Positions 26,528-35,042 are shown, numbered from the stretch's first letter. The stretch is DNA of 64,000 nt from Asanoa siamensis (GCF_016862555.1 NZ_BONE01000002.1:62001-126000), one strand, 5' to 3'. Made by a program: numbers and translations. The notes: generated from the sequence alone by a model not told the origin.

Positions 26528-27205
26528 ATGGCGGGTGACGGGACGCGGGGGCGGTTGCGCACGGTCGCGCTGATCGGCATCGACGGGTCCGGCAAGACGA
26601 CCCAGGCCAACCGGGTGGCGGTCGTGCTCGCCGACGCGGGCCTGCCGGCCAGCTACCGGCAGAACGCGGGCGGGCGGGCCTGGTTCGGCCACTTCGCCCG
26701 CCGGTTCGGCCTGGCGGACGGGCCGGCCCTCTTCGGTCGCGGCGGCATGCTGCTGGTCGAGTCGGTGCTGCGCTGGCTCGCGATCGCCCGCACCCACCTG
26801 CGCTCGGCGTTCGCCCGCGACCTCGCGGTGATGGACCGCCACGCGGTGGACCAGTACGTGAGCATCCGCGCGCACGCCGGCGGGCGGGGCGAGCGGTTCG
26901 CCCGGCTGGCCTACGGCCTGTTCGCGGCGCCGGACGTCACCGTGCTGCTGGCCATCGACCCGCGCGACGCGTACCGGCGGATCGAGGAGCGCGGCACCGA
27001 CCACGAGAGCCTGGAATACCTGGCGACGGCCGACGCGGCGTTCCGCTCGCTGCCCGAGTCGCCGGGCTTCCTGGTGGTCGACGCGGGCGGCGCCCCGGAC
27101 GAGGTGACGACCGCGGTGCTGGCCGCGCTGCGCCCGTGGCTGCCGCCGCTGCGCCTGCCGCCGGACCTGGACCCGGAGCTCAGGCCCGTCCGTACACCGG
27201 AATAG
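26528..27205 (+). CDS. dTMP-kinase-like P-loop protein
   Basis: 225 residues. The Walker A motif reads GIDGSGKTT near residue 17, and VMDRHAVDQY carries the DR pair of thymidylate kinases. The lid region is poorly conserved and the sequence diverges from housekeeping Tmk, so the substrate could be another nucleotide or a sugar. Divergent from the nucleotidyltransferase operon (136 bases between starts). The 3' end overlaps the convergent SDR gene by 26 bases, an unusually long overlap. Confidence 0.75.
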   Translation: MAGDGTRGRLRTVALIGIDGSGKTTQANRVAVVLADAGLPASYRQNAGGRAWFGHFARRFGLADGPALFGRGGMLLVESVLRWLAIARTHLRSAFARDLAVMDRHAVDQYVSIRAHAGGRGERFARLAYGLFAAPDVTVLLAIDPRDAYRRIEERGTDHESLEYLATADAAFRSLPESPGFLVVDAGGAPDEVTTAVLAALRPWLPPLRLPPDLDPELRPVRTPE

Positions 27206-27860
27206 CGGCCCCGCTGGTCGGCGCCGACTCGTCGCTCGCCAGGAACTTGATCACCGCCGCGATCTCCGCCGGCGGCACCCACTTGCCGAAGTCGGCGTCG
27301 GGCTGCTCGCGCCGGTTCTGCGGTGTGTCGATGACGCTCGGCAGCACCGTGTTGCAGCGCACGCCGCGCTGCTTGTAGTCGGCCGCGACACCGTTGGAGA
27401 ACGCCAGCACGGCGGCCTTCGACAGGGCGTAGGCGCTGCCCGTGGCGAACGGCGCCAGCGCCGCGCGGGCCGACAGGCAGACCACCGCGCCACCCTCGCG
27501 GAGCAGGTGCGGAAGGGCGTACGAGGTGACCAGGAAGGTGGGCCGGACGTTGATCGCCAGCAGCCGCTCGACCTCCTCGACGGGCGTCTCGTGCACGAGC
27601 GTGCCGCCGCCGTACCCGCCGACGAGGTTGACCACCGCGCGCAGGGGCGCGGCGTCGTCGGAGGCCGCCGCGTCGACCGCCGCCCGGACCGACGCGGAGT
27701 CGGTGAGGTCCGCGGCCACCTCCATGACGCCGGCGCGGTCGGTCTTCATCGGGCTGCGCACCGGGGCGACCACGCGCCAGCCGGAGTTGACGAACTCGTC
27801 GACGACGGCGCCGCCGAGCCCGCCGTGCGCACCGGTGACCAGGACCGTCCGACCGTTCAT
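27180..27860 (-). CDS. SDR-family oxidoreductase
   Basis: 226 residues, a classical short-chain dehydrogenase/reductase. The cofactor motif is TGAHGGLGG near the N-terminus, and the catalytic set Ser, YALSK (Tyr/Lys) is present around residue 145. The substrate is unknown. Divergent from the epimerase-like gene at 27935, with 74 bases between the starts. Confidence 0.87.
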   Translation of the reverse strand: MNGRTVLVTGAHGGLGGAVVDEFVNSGWRVVAPVRSPMKTDRAGVMEVAADLTDSASVRAAVDAAASDDAAPLRAVVNLVGGYGGGTLVHETPVEEVERLLAINVRPTFLVTSYALPHLLREGGAVVCLSARAALAPFATGSAYALSKAAVLAFSNGVAADYKQRGVRCNTVLPSVIDTPQNRREQPDADFGKWVPPAEIAAVIKFLASDESAPTSGAAIPVYGRA

Positions 27861-27934
27861 GCGTTCACCGTAACCGTTCCGCTGTCAGTGAAAGCCCCTG
27901 TCGCGCACGCGCCACGCCCCCGCATCATCGGGCG

Positions 27935-28948
27935 ATGCGACTTCTCGTACTCGGTGGAACGGCTTTCCTCGGCCGCGCGGTGGCCCGGCTCGCGCGGGCG
28001 GACGGCCACGACGTGACCTGCCTGGCCCGCGGCGAATCTGGCGGCACGGTCGACGGCGTGCGGTTCGTGACGGGTGACCGGGACCGGCCCGACGGTCTGT
28101 CCGCAGTGGATGGTGAGACGTTCGACGCGGTGGTCGACGTCACGATCCGGCCCAGTCACGCCCGGCACGCGGCGGCGGCGTTGGCCGGCCGGGTCGGCCA
28201 CTACTCGTTCGTCTCGACCTGCAACGTCTACCCCGACGACGCCACGCCGGGGCAGCGCGCCGACACCGCCAAGCTGCACGATCCCGCCCCGCCCGAGGTG
28301 GACAACCCGCGCGACGGGCAGATGGACATGTACGGGCCGTGCAAGGTGGCCGCCGAGAACGCGATCCGCGACGGCATCGGCGCCGACCGGGTGTTCCTCC
28401 TGCGGGCCGGCCTGATCGTCGGCCCCGAGGACCGCAGCGACCGCTTCCCGTACTGGATCGCCCGGATGCGCCGCGGTGGCGAGGTGCTCGCGCCGGGCGA
28501 CCCCGACGACCTCGTGCAGTTCAGCGACGTCGACGACCTCGCCGCGTGGCTGCTGCTCGCCGGCACGACGGGCCTCGCCGGTGCCTACGACGGTGCCTGC
28601 GTGCCGATGCCGAGGTCGCGCTTCCTCGAGGAGATGCGCGCCGCGCTGGCACCCGAGGACACCACGCTCACCTGGGTCGCGCAGGAGTTCCTGGTGGAGC
28701 ACGACGTGCGGCCGTGGTCGGGGGAGCGGGCGCTGCCGCTCTGGCTGCCCTTGCCCGAATACGCCGGCTTCATGACCAGGGACACCGCCCGCTCGGCGGA
28801 GGCCGGTCTGACGGCCCGTCCGATTGCCGACACGGCCCTGCGTACGGCCGACTGGATGGAAGCGTTTCCGCAGGACGTCAAGGCCGGCGGGTTGGCCGCC
28901 GCGGACGAGGCGATCGTCCTGCGGGACTGGCACGCCCGGTCGGCCTGA
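27935..28948 (+). CDS. NAD-dependent epimerase/dehydratase family protein
   Basis: 337 residues of the extended SDR type. The Rossmann motif is GGTAFLGRAV at the N-terminus. The catalytic tyrosine appears in MYGPCK, where Tyr and Lys stand three residues apart, near residue 133. It is closest in pattern to isoflavone-reductase-like or nucleotide-sugar epimerase proteins annotated only generally. It stands alone between a divergent SDR gene and the murR promoter. Confidence 0.82.
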   Translation: MRLLVLGGTAFLGRAVARLARADGHDVTCLARGESGGTVDGVRFVTGDRDRPDGLSAVDGETFDAVVDVTIRPSHARHAAAALAGRVGHYSFVSTCNVYPDDATPGQRADTAKLHDPAPPEVDNPRDGQMDMYGPCKVAAENAIRDGIGADRVFLLRAGLIVGPEDRSDRFPYWIARMRRGGEVLAPGDPDDLVQFSDVDDLAAWLLLAGTTGLAGAYDGACVPMPRSRFLEEMRAALAPEDTTLTWVAQEFLVEHDVRPWSGERALPLWLPLPEYAGFMTRDTARSAEAGLTARPIADTALRTADWMEAFPQDVKAGGLAAADEAIVLRDWHARSA

Positions 28949-28965
28949 CCCGGCACCGCGGGTAG

Positions 28966-28998
28966 TTGACGGCGCTCGGCGCGTGAAAGTAAGTTTCA
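28966..28998 (+). promoter_or_regulatory. murR-murQ promoter with overlapping operator dyad
   Basis: TTGACG (28966-28971), an 18-base spacer and TAAGTT (28990-28995) form a good promoter whose start would fall at about 29002, the G of the murR GTG, predicting a leaderless message. TGAAA (28984-28988) and TTTCA (28994-28998) form a dyad around the -10, as expected for a site bound by a MurR/RpiR-type repressor. Confidence 0.65.
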
Positions 28999-29001
28999 TG
29001 C

Positions 29002-29907
29002 GTGGCGAAGACAGCGAAGGTTTCTGCGATGCCCGAGCCGGGCCTGATCGTCCAGATCAGCGGCCTGCTCCCGGCGCTGTCTCCGGCCGAGCAGCGGGTG
29101 GCCCGGCTCGTCGTCGCCGATCCGGCCGACGCGGCCCGGCGGACCATCACCGACCTGGCGACGGCGGCCGAGACCTCCGAGGCGACGGTCATCCGGTTCT
29201 GCCGGTCCGTCGGCCTCGAAGGCTACCCGCAGCTACGGATCCGGCTCGCCGCCGAGGCCGCCCGCCGGGTCGAGCCGCCGGACGCCCGGGTCGTCGGCGG
29301 CGACATCCCGCCGGGCGCCGACTTCGCCCAGATCATCGCCACGATCGCGTTCAACGACGCCCGGGCCGTCGAGGAGACCGCGCAGCAACTCGACCCCGAG
29401 GTCTGCGAGGCGGTCGTCGAGGCGCTCAACGCCGCGACCCGGATCGAGATCTACGGGGCCGGCGCGAGCGGTTTCGTCGCCTCCGACTTCCAGCAGAAGC
29501 TGCACCGGATCGGCCGCACCGCCTACTACTGGCCCGACGTGCACGCCGCGCTGACCTCGGTGGCGCTGCTCGGCAAGGGCGACGTCGCGATCGGCATCTC
29601 GCACACCGGCACCACCGGTGACGTGCTCGACGTGCTCGACGTCGCCCGGTCCCGCGGCGCGACCACGGTCGCGCTCACCAACTTCCCGCGGTCGCCGATC
29701 GCCGACGTCGCCGACCACGTGCTGACCACGGCGGCCCGCGAGACCACCTACCGCTCCGGCGCCACCGCCAGCCGGCTGGCGCAACTCACCGTCGTCGACT
29801 GCCTGTTCGTCGGGGTCGCGGCGCGCAACCGGGCCAAGGCCAGAAAGGCGCTGGAGGTCACCGCGGAGGCGGTGCGGTCCCGCCGGGTCGCGCGGCGGCG
29901 CGGGTGA
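29002..29907 (+). CDS. murR: MurR/RpiR-family regulator with SIS domain
   Basis: 301 residues. The N-terminal RpiR helix-turn-helix lies at about residues 15-90 (LSPAEQRVARLVVADP, SEATVIRFCRSVGLEGYPQ). The SIS sugar-phosphate isomerase-like domain follows with YGAGASGFVA and GISHTGTTGDVLD, which bind a phosphosugar. It overlaps murQ by 4 bases, so the effector is probably N-acetylmuramic acid 6-phosphate. The symbol is given from that context. There is no Shine-Dalgarno, in keeping with leaderless translation. Confidence 0.88.
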   Translation: MAKTAKVSAMPEPGLIVQISGLLPALSPAEQRVARLVVADPADAARRTITDLATAAETSEATVIRFCRSVGLEGYPQLRIRLAAEAARRVEPPDARVVGGDIPPGADFAQIIATIAFNDARAVEETAQQLDPEVCEAVVEALNAATRIEIYGAGASGFVASDFQQKLHRIGRTAYYWPDVHAALTSVALLGKGDVAIGISHTGTTGDVLDVLDVARSRGATTVALTNFPRSPIADVADHVLTTAARETTYRSGATASRLAQLTVVDCLFVGVAARNRAKARKALEVTAEAVRSRRVARRRG

Positions 29908-30815
29908 GCGGTCCCGAGGTGGTGCGCGTCGCGGCACCGACCGAGCGGCGCAACCCGGCATCGCTCGACCTCGACCTGCTGCCGACCCGCGACGTCCTGC
30001 AGCTGATCAACGACGCCGACCGGACCGTGCCCGGTGTGGTGGCCGACGTCCTCGACCCCGTCGTGGTCGCCGTCGACCTGGCGGTCGAGGCGCTGCGTTC
30101 CGGCGGCCGGGTGCACTACTTCGGCGCCGGCACGTCGGGCCGCGTCGGCGTGGTCGACGCCGCCGAGCTGCCGCCGACCTTCGGCTCGCCGGTCGGCTGG
30201 TTCTGCCCGCACCTGGCCGGCGGCCGCGACGCCATGTGGGGCGCCGTCGAGGACGCCGAGGACGACGTCGCGGCCGGCGCCACGGAGGCCGGCGACTGCG
30301 TCCGGGCCGGCGATCTCGTGGTGGGCCTGGCCGCCTCCGGGCGTACGCCCTATGTGCTCGGTGCGTTGCGCGCGGCCCGGGCACTCGGCGCGCGCACCGC
30401 GCTGGTGGCCGCCGACCCGCACGCCGCCGCCCGCGCCGAGGTCGACGTGTTCGTCGGCCTCGACACCGGCCCCGAGGTGGTCACCGGCTCGACCCGGATG
30501 AAGGCCGCGAGCGCGCAGAAACTGGTGCTGCACGCGTTCTCGACGACGGTGATGGTGCGCCTCGGCCGGGTCTACTCGAACCTGATGATCGACATGTCGG
30601 CCACCAACGCCAAGCTGCGCGGCCGGATGATCTCGATCCTGATGGAGGCGACCGGCTGTCCGGAAGCCGACTGCACCCGGGCGCTGACCGCCGCCGACGG
30701 CGATCTCAAGACCGCGCTGGTGTCCCTCGTCTCAGGCGCCGCGGTGACGGAAGCCCGTGCCGCCCTGGCGCGTTCACATCAACAGGTCCGGGAAGCACTC
30801 GCGCTCCTGACCTGA
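29904..30815 (+). CDS. murQ: N-acetylmuramic acid 6-phosphate etherase
   Basis: 303 residues, the usual length. MurQ cleaves the D-lactyl ether of MurNAc-6-phosphate to give GlcNAc-6-phosphate, part of cell-wall recycling. Signature blocks are present: FGAGTSGRVGVVDAAELPPT, GLAASGRTPYVLGAL, GPEVVTGSTRMKAASAQK and SNLMIDMSATNAKL. The GTG start overlaps the murR stop (GTGA). No MurNAc transporter gene is adjacent, so the sugar may be supplied by other uptake or by internal turnover. Confidence 0.95.
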   Translation: MSGPEVVRVAAPTERRNPASLDLDLLPTRDVLQLINDADRTVPGVVADVLDPVVVAVDLAVEALRSGGRVHYFGAGTSGRVGVVDAAELPPTFGSPVGWFCPHLAGGRDAMWGAVEDAEDDVAAGATEAGDCVRAGDLVVGLAASGRTPYVLGALRAARALGARTALVAADPHAAARAEVDVFVGLDTGPEVVTGSTRMKAASAQKLVLHAFSTTVMVRLGRVYSNLMIDMSATNAKLRGRMISILMEATGCPEADCTRALTAADGDLKTALVSLVSGAAVTEARAALARSHQQVREALALLT

Positions 30816-31157
30816 GGTTTCCGGCGTGATGATGCAGTGAACCGTGGCGCTCTGTGGTGCGTATCACTACACAGTGATGCGAATCCCAGCGGAGCAGTGG
30901 TCTACGTCGCTGCGGGAGAACAGCCGGAAATGGTGTGATAAATAGGGCGCGCGGACGGCCAATGGCGGCAGGCTCGCGGCGCGATTCTCAGAACCCTGAG
31001 AGTTGGCCGAGTGAATATGACACTCACTCTCAGGAACCACTCAGGCATTCGTGACAGTTTCGACTCGCAAGACGGAATCCCCGGAGCGTCTCAACTGTTG
31101 TGTAGGTGTCAGCACCGATGAGGCACCTCACGAGTTACCGGGGAGGGGCAGGTCGGT
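30816..31157. other. Regulatory-looking gap before the sigma factor gene
   Basis: 342 bases of lower GC without a gene. ATCACT and AGTGAT form a small hairpin near 30860-30880, possibly the murQ terminator. A nested dyad lies at 30995-31034: CCTGAGAGT pairs with ACTCTCAGG outside, GAGTG (31009-31013) with CACTC (31021-31025) inside. The CTCAG/AACC pattern also recurs as a direct repeat near 30987 and 31029. These are probable protein-binding sites in the sigma gene promoter. Confidence 0.5.
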
Positions 31158-32144
31158 GTGAAGCACGAGAACGTTGGGGTAACCGAGGGGACAGTGGGCA
31201 ACGTGGAGAACAACATCGTGATGCGCACGGACGAGGTCGCCGAGGAGCGCGACCTGGTCGGCGTCTACCTGCACGAGATCTCCCGCACGCCGTTGCTCGA
31301 CGCGGCCCGGGAGGTCGAGCTCTCCAAGTCGATCGAGGCCGGTCTCTACGCGGAGCACCTGCTCGATGTGGACAAGATTCCCGATGGTGTGCAGCGCGAC
31401 GAGCTCGAGCGGCTGGTCGTCGAGGGTGACCGGGCCAAGGACCTGTTCATCCGTGCCAACCTGCGGCTCGTCGTGTCGATCGCGCGGCGCTACGTGCGGT
31501 CCGGCATGCCGATGCTCGACCTGATCCAGGAGGGCAACACCGGCCTGGTGCGCGCCGTCGAGAAGTTCGACTACGAGCGCGGTTTCAAGTTCTCCACCTA
31601 CGCCACCTGGTGGATCCGCCAGGCCATCAGCCGCGCGATCGCCCAGCAGGAGCGCACGGTGCGCTTGCCGGTGCACCTCGTGGAAGACGTCAACCGCATG
31701 CGCAACGTCGCCCGCCAGCTCACCCGTGAGCTCGGCTCCGACCCCGAGCCCGAGCAGATCGCGGCCGCCCTCGGCGTCCCGGTCGAGCGCGTGCACGAGC
31801 TGGTCCGCTGGTCGCAGGACACGGTGTCCCTGGACACCCCGGTCGGCGACGACGGCGACACCAACCTCGGCGACCTGGTCGCCGACAACGACGCGCCGTC
31901 TCCCGAGGACGTGGTGCTCTCCACCCTTGAGCGCCAGCGCATCGAGAGCCTGCTCAACCACCTCGACGACCGGTCGGCCGGCATCATGCGGGCCCGCTAC
32001 GGCCTCGAGGACGGGCGCGAGCACTCGCTCACCGAGGTGGCGTCGCGGTTCTCGCTCTCCCGCGAGCGGATCCGCCAGCTCGAGATCCAGGCCCTCGGCC
32101 GGCTCCGCGAGCTGGCCCGGGCAGAGGGCCTGCAGGCGGCCTGA
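31158..32144 (+). CDS. Group 2 RNA polymerase sigma factor (SigB/HrdB-like)
   Basis: 328 residues. Region 1.2 is present (DLVGVYLHEISRTPLL), region 1.1 is lacking. Region 2 is near-canonical (RLVVSIARRYVRSGMPMLDL, FSTYATWWIRQAI), region 3 follows, and region 4 has the -35-binding helix SLSRERIRQLEIQALGRLR. The absence of region 1.1 and the size make it a non-essential primary-like sigma factor as in mycobacterial SigB, usually linked to stress and stationary phase. GTG start with GGGGAGGGG some 10 bases upstream. A terminator follows. Confidence 0.92.
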   Translation: MKHENVGVTEGTVGNVENNIVMRTDEVAEERDLVGVYLHEISRTPLLDAAREVELSKSIEAGLYAEHLLDVDKIPDGVQRDELERLVVEGDRAKDLFIRANLRLVVSIARRYVRSGMPMLDLIQEGNTGLVRAVEKFDYERGFKFSTYATWWIRQAISRAIAQQERTVRLPVHLVEDVNRMRNVARQLTRELGSDPEPEQIAAALGVPVERVHELVRWSQDTVSLDTPVGDDGDTNLGDLVADNDAPSPEDVVLSTLERQRIESLLNHLDDRSAGIMRARYGLEDGREHSLTEVASRFSLSRERIRQLEIQALGRLRELARAEGLQAA

Positions 32145-32156
32145 CCGAAACCGACA

Positions 32157-32194
32157 ACGGCCCGGCGTCCCCATCCGGGGCGCCGGCCGTTTTC
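32157..32194 (+). terminator. Terminator of the sigma factor gene
   Basis: A GC-rich stem of 14 pairs with two bulged bases (32157-32172 with 32177-32190) and an ATCC loop ends in TTTT. It lies 13 bases after the stop codon, and the convergent gene's stop is 13 bases after it. Confidence 0.8.
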
Positions 32195-32202
32195 GTCGCC
32201 GC

Positions 32203-32667
32203 TCAGGCCGTGCGGGTGATGGTCAGGTCGAGCCCCTTGTCGGGGTCGTAGGTCCAGGACGCCTGGAAGCCCGGCCATGCGCCGTCGCGCTTCCCGTCGC
32301 TGGTGCGCGTGGAGAACATCCGCTGCTTGATGTTCTCGGGCACCCGGGCCTCCTCGAGGATGCACTCGAGCCCGGTCAGGCTGACGCCGTCGCGGTCCTT
32401 CTCGCCGGCGTTGTCGACGTGCAGGGTCGCCCCGCCGTCCTCGACGCGCGTCCCGGTCGAGGACTCGTCGCACACCTGTTGCGTCCGCTGCAGGAGGTCG
32501 GCCGGCGGTGACTCCGGCTCGCCGCCGCTGGGCGTCAGCGCGATCGCCGCGGCGCCGAGGGCGACCAGCATGAGCGCCGCCCCACCACCGATCACGATCG
32601 CGGTCCTTCTCGTCCGCCGGGTCGACGCGGACGGCTCGTCGTGCGGTGTCTGTGCGGTCTCGAACAC
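32203..32667 (-). CDS. Small membrane-anchored protein of unknown function
   Basis: 154 residues: a short charged cytoplasmic N-terminus (TRRTRRT), one membrane helix at about residues 22-44 and a soluble extracellular domain of about 105 residues with two cysteines (VCDES, LECILEE) that could form a disulfide. No family recognised. GTG 32667 has GAGGGGG upstream. Same direction as the NlpC/P60 gene before it, but a stem-loop lies between the two. Confidence 0.68.
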   Translation of the reverse strand: MFETAQTPHDEPSASTRRTRRTAIVIGGGAALMLVALGAAAIALTPSGGEPESPPADLLQRTQQVCDESSTGTRVEDGGATLHVDNAGEKDRDGVSLTGLECILEEARVPENIKQRMFSTRTSDGKRDGAWPGFQASWTYDPDKGLDLTITRTA

Positions 32668-32714
32668 GGTGGCCCCCTCGTTCGCGCAACGAACGAGCAG
32701 GTCAGCGGGTTACG

Positions 32715-32743
32715 CGGGGGCGGACCGAACCGGTCCGCCCCCG
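32715..32743 (-). terminator. Terminator of the NlpC/P60 gene
   Basis: A perfect 13-bp stem (32715-32727 with 32731-32743) with a 3-nt loop starts 11 bases after the NlpC/P60 stop on the minus strand. There is no U tract. Confidence 0.7.
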
Positions 32744-32754
32744 TTGGGGCCGAA

Positions 32755-33711
32755 TCAGCGCACGCGGCCGTAGCCGTACGGCGACATCATGTCGACCGAC
32801 GCCAGCTTCACGGACTCGCCGAAGGTCGGCGCGTGGATCACCTGGCCACCACCGACGTAGAGCGCCACGTGCCCCAGCCCGGAGTAGAAGACCAGGTCGC
32901 CCGCCGCCAGTTGGCTCCGGGAGATGTGCGCGACCTTGTCCCACTGCATCGCGGCGTTGTGCGGCAGCGACTTCCCGGCCGCCTTCCAGGCCGCGAGGGT
33001 CAGGCCCGAGCAGTCGTAGCCGTTCGGCCCCTCGGCCGCCCAGACGTACGGGGTGCCGATCGCGTTGTACGCGTAGCGCACCGCCACACCGGCCTTGCCC
33101 GACACCGACGGGATCTTCCCGCTGTAGCCCGACCCGCTCGAGGTCGCCGACCCGTACGCCGCCTTGCGGAGGTCGTACAACTTGTCGAGGTCGGCCTCGA
33201 TCTTCTTCTTGCGGGCCTGCAGCTCCTTGGCCTGCGCGTCCTGCTGTGACCGCGCCGTCGCCAGCCGCTGCTGGTCGGTGCTGAGCTGCTCGCGGGTCGC
33301 CTGGAACGCGTCGATCTGCGTCTGCCGCTCCCGGGCCAACGCGTCCAGCGCCGACATCCGGTCGAGCAGGCCGTCGCTGCCGCCCAGCAGGGCGCCGGCG
33401 GTGCCGAGACGACCGGTCTGGTACGCGGCGACGGCGATGTCACCGACGTCGGACTGGGCCTCGTCGAGCTGCTTCTGCAGCGGGCCCAGCCGGTCGGCGA
33501 CCTGGCCCGCCTCCTTCTTCGTTGCCTTCGTCTCCTCGTTGAGCTTGTTGTAGGCCTCGACGACCTTCTCCAGCTCCGCGGACGACTTGTTGATTTTCGC
33601 GGTGAGCTCGCTGGCCGACGGTTCGGCCGACGCCATGCCCGCGGGCAGGGCGACGACGACCGCCATGGTGACCAGCACGAGCGCACGCAGCGACATCCGT
33701 GCTGACGACAA
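32755..33711 (-). CDS. Secreted NlpC/P60 peptidoglycan endopeptidase
   Basis: 318 residues from TTG 33711. A signal peptide (hydrophobic core LVLVTMAVVVALPAG) ends at ASA-E. A long coiled coil (about residues 35-170) resembles the RipA-type autoinhibitory region, and the NlpC/P60 domain carries YDCSGL (catalytic Cys near 234), GHVALYVGGG (His near 280) and HAP. It should cleave stem-peptide bonds during cell separation or resuscitation. TTG 33711 is chosen because AAGAAGGG lies 7 bases upstream; ATG 33696 is the alternative. A ydaO-type riboswitch precedes it. Confidence 0.92.
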   Translation of the reverse strand: MSSARMSLRALVLVTMAVVVALPAGMASAEPSASELTAKINKSSAELEKVVEAYNKLNEETKATKKEAGQVADRLGPLQKQLDEAQSDVGDIAVAAYQTGRLGTAGALLGGSDGLLDRMSALDALARERQTQIDAFQATREQLSTDQQRLATARSQQDAQAKELQARKKKIEADLDKLYDLRKAAYGSATSSGSGYSGKIPSVSGKAGVAVRYAYNAIGTPYVWAAEGPNGYDCSGLTLAAWKAAGKSLPHNAAMQWDKVAHISRSQLAAGDLVFYSGLGHVALYVGGGQVIHAPTFGESVKLASVDMMSPYGYGRVR

Positions 33712-33724
33712 GGGCAGACCCTTC

Positions 33725-33860
33725 TTCCGCTCGCCGCCTACCGGGTTAGCTGTCGGGTTCGGGCGGGAAGAAGGCCCTACCGCGCGGTGCGGATTCACCC
33801 CAGTACTCGGGTGGGTCCCCGATTCGCCGTGAGGCCCAGTCGTCGAGACGCACCCGGGGG
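33725..33860 (-). promoter_or_regulatory. ydaO-type c-di-AMP riboswitch
   Basis: On the minus strand, just upstream of the NlpC/P60 gene, the leader has the conserved blocks of the ydaO/yuaA class in order: CGGGGACCCA, GGGGTGAATCC, CGCGGTAGGG, CCGAACCCGACAGCTAACC and CGGTAGGCGGCGAG. Known actinobacterial examples stand before the same kinds of cell-wall hydrolase and switch expression off when c-di-AMP is high. The 3' limit is well placed; the 5' limit is approximate. Confidence 0.85.
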
Positions 33861-34177
33861 AACCGGGCACGGCGCGGGCCGGCGATTCGGCGGCACCGGC
33901 GCGGTGCCACCCGGGGGGATGGCTTGGGGACCACACCGGCCGCCTCACCGTAACCCCGCACCCCACCAGCACAAAGGGTCGCAGGGGTGAACTGCGCCGG
34001 TATCGCCTGAATGATCCGCCGTGGAAGCGGGACAGCTCACTCCCCCGGGCAAAGAAATTTCATTGGCAGTGCAAAAATCTTGGAAGCGGCTCTAGCGACG
34101 CGGGTTACTACGTAGTTAAATGTGTTTCACCTTGTGACGCACACCACATCAGACCGCACATAAGTGGGGCGCCCCCG
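33861..34177. other. Leader and promoter gap between the NlpC/P60 and liv operons
   Basis: The first half is GC-rich and is probably untranslated leader of the riboswitch transcript. The second half, from about 34040, is AT-rich, with a 10-bp palindrome ACTACGTAGT at 34107-34116 followed by TTAAATG. This half probably carries the transporter promoter and a regulator site. No gene seen. Confidence 0.45.
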
Positions 34178-34972
34178 TTGCTGCAAGTCCGAAATCTCGA
34201 GGTCGTCTACGACGACGTGATGCTTGTGTTACGCGGTGTCTCGCTCGACCTCCCGAGCGGCGCCGTCGTCGCTCTGCTCGGTGCCAACGGAGCGGGCAAG
34301 ACGACACTGCTGCGCGCCCTGACCGGACTGCTCGACGTCCACGACGGCGCGGTGACGAAAGGCTCGGTCACCCTCGACGGCGACCCGATCCAGGGCCTGC
34401 GCCCGGCCGCCATCGTGCGGCGGGGCATCAGCCAGGTCATGGAGGGCCGCCGGATCTTCGGTGAGCTGAGCGTGGAGGACAACCTCCGCGTCGGTGGCCA
34501 CACCAACGCCGGCGCCGTCGGCGAGCGGCTCGACCACGTCTACGGCCTCTTCCCGGTGCTCAAGGAGCGCCGCCGGAAGCTGGCCGGCTACCTGTCCGGA
34601 GGTGAGCAGCAGATGCTCGCGATGGGGCGGGCGCTGATGGCGAAACCTCGCTACCTGCTGCTCGACGAGCCGAGCCTCGGCCTCGCGCCGCGCCTGGTCG
34701 ACCAGGTCCGCGAGATCATCGTCGAGATCAACAAGTCGGGCACGGCGGTCCTGCTGGTCGAGCAGAACGCCGCGATGGCCCTCTCGGTCGCGAGCCACGG
34801 CTACGTGCTGGAGACCGGCAAAGTGGTGCTCGACAAGCCCGCCGACCGCCTGCTCGCCGACGACGACGTCCGCGAGTTCTACCTCGGCCTCGGCGCCGCC
34901 GACGCGGGCGCGGCCCGCCGCTCGTTCCGCGACGTCAAGCACTACAAACGGCGCAAGCGGTGGTTGTCATGA
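34178..34972 (+). CDS. livF: Branched-chain-type ABC transporter ATPase (LivF-like)
   Basis: 264 residues. Walker A GANGAGKTT, the signature LSGGEQQMLAMGRAL and Walker B YLLLDEPSLGLAP are intact. The size and GRRIFGELSVEDNL fit LivF. A basic C-terminal tail (KHYKRRKRW) extends beyond the family norm. The start is TTG 34178 without a clear Shine-Dalgarno. First gene of livF-livG-ligase-livH-livM-livK. Confidence 0.9.
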   Translation: MLQVRNLEVVYDDVMLVLRGVSLDLPSGAVVALLGANGAGKTTLLRALTGLLDVHDGAVTKGSVTLDGDPIQGLRPAAIVRRGISQVMEGRRIFGELSVEDNLRVGGHTNAGAVGERLDHVYGLFPVLKERRRKLAGYLSGGEQQMLAMGRALMAKPRYLLLDEPSLGLAPRLVDQVREIIVEINKSGTAVLLVEQNAAMALSVASHGYVLETGKVVLDKPADRLLADDDVREFYLGLGAADAGAARRSFRDVKHYKRRKRWLS

Positions 34973-35042
34973 GCGAGCGCAGCGAGCGCGGCCAGCTCAG
35001 TGACCGTCGTTCGCGCTCCGCCGACCGAAGGGAGGCGGCGGC

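Noticed and set aside
34973-35042. GAGCGCAGCGAGCG motif between livF and livG as a mobile repeat or regulatory site
   Set aside because: It is a short motif scattered through many genomes of this group; with one copy here there is no evidence for function.
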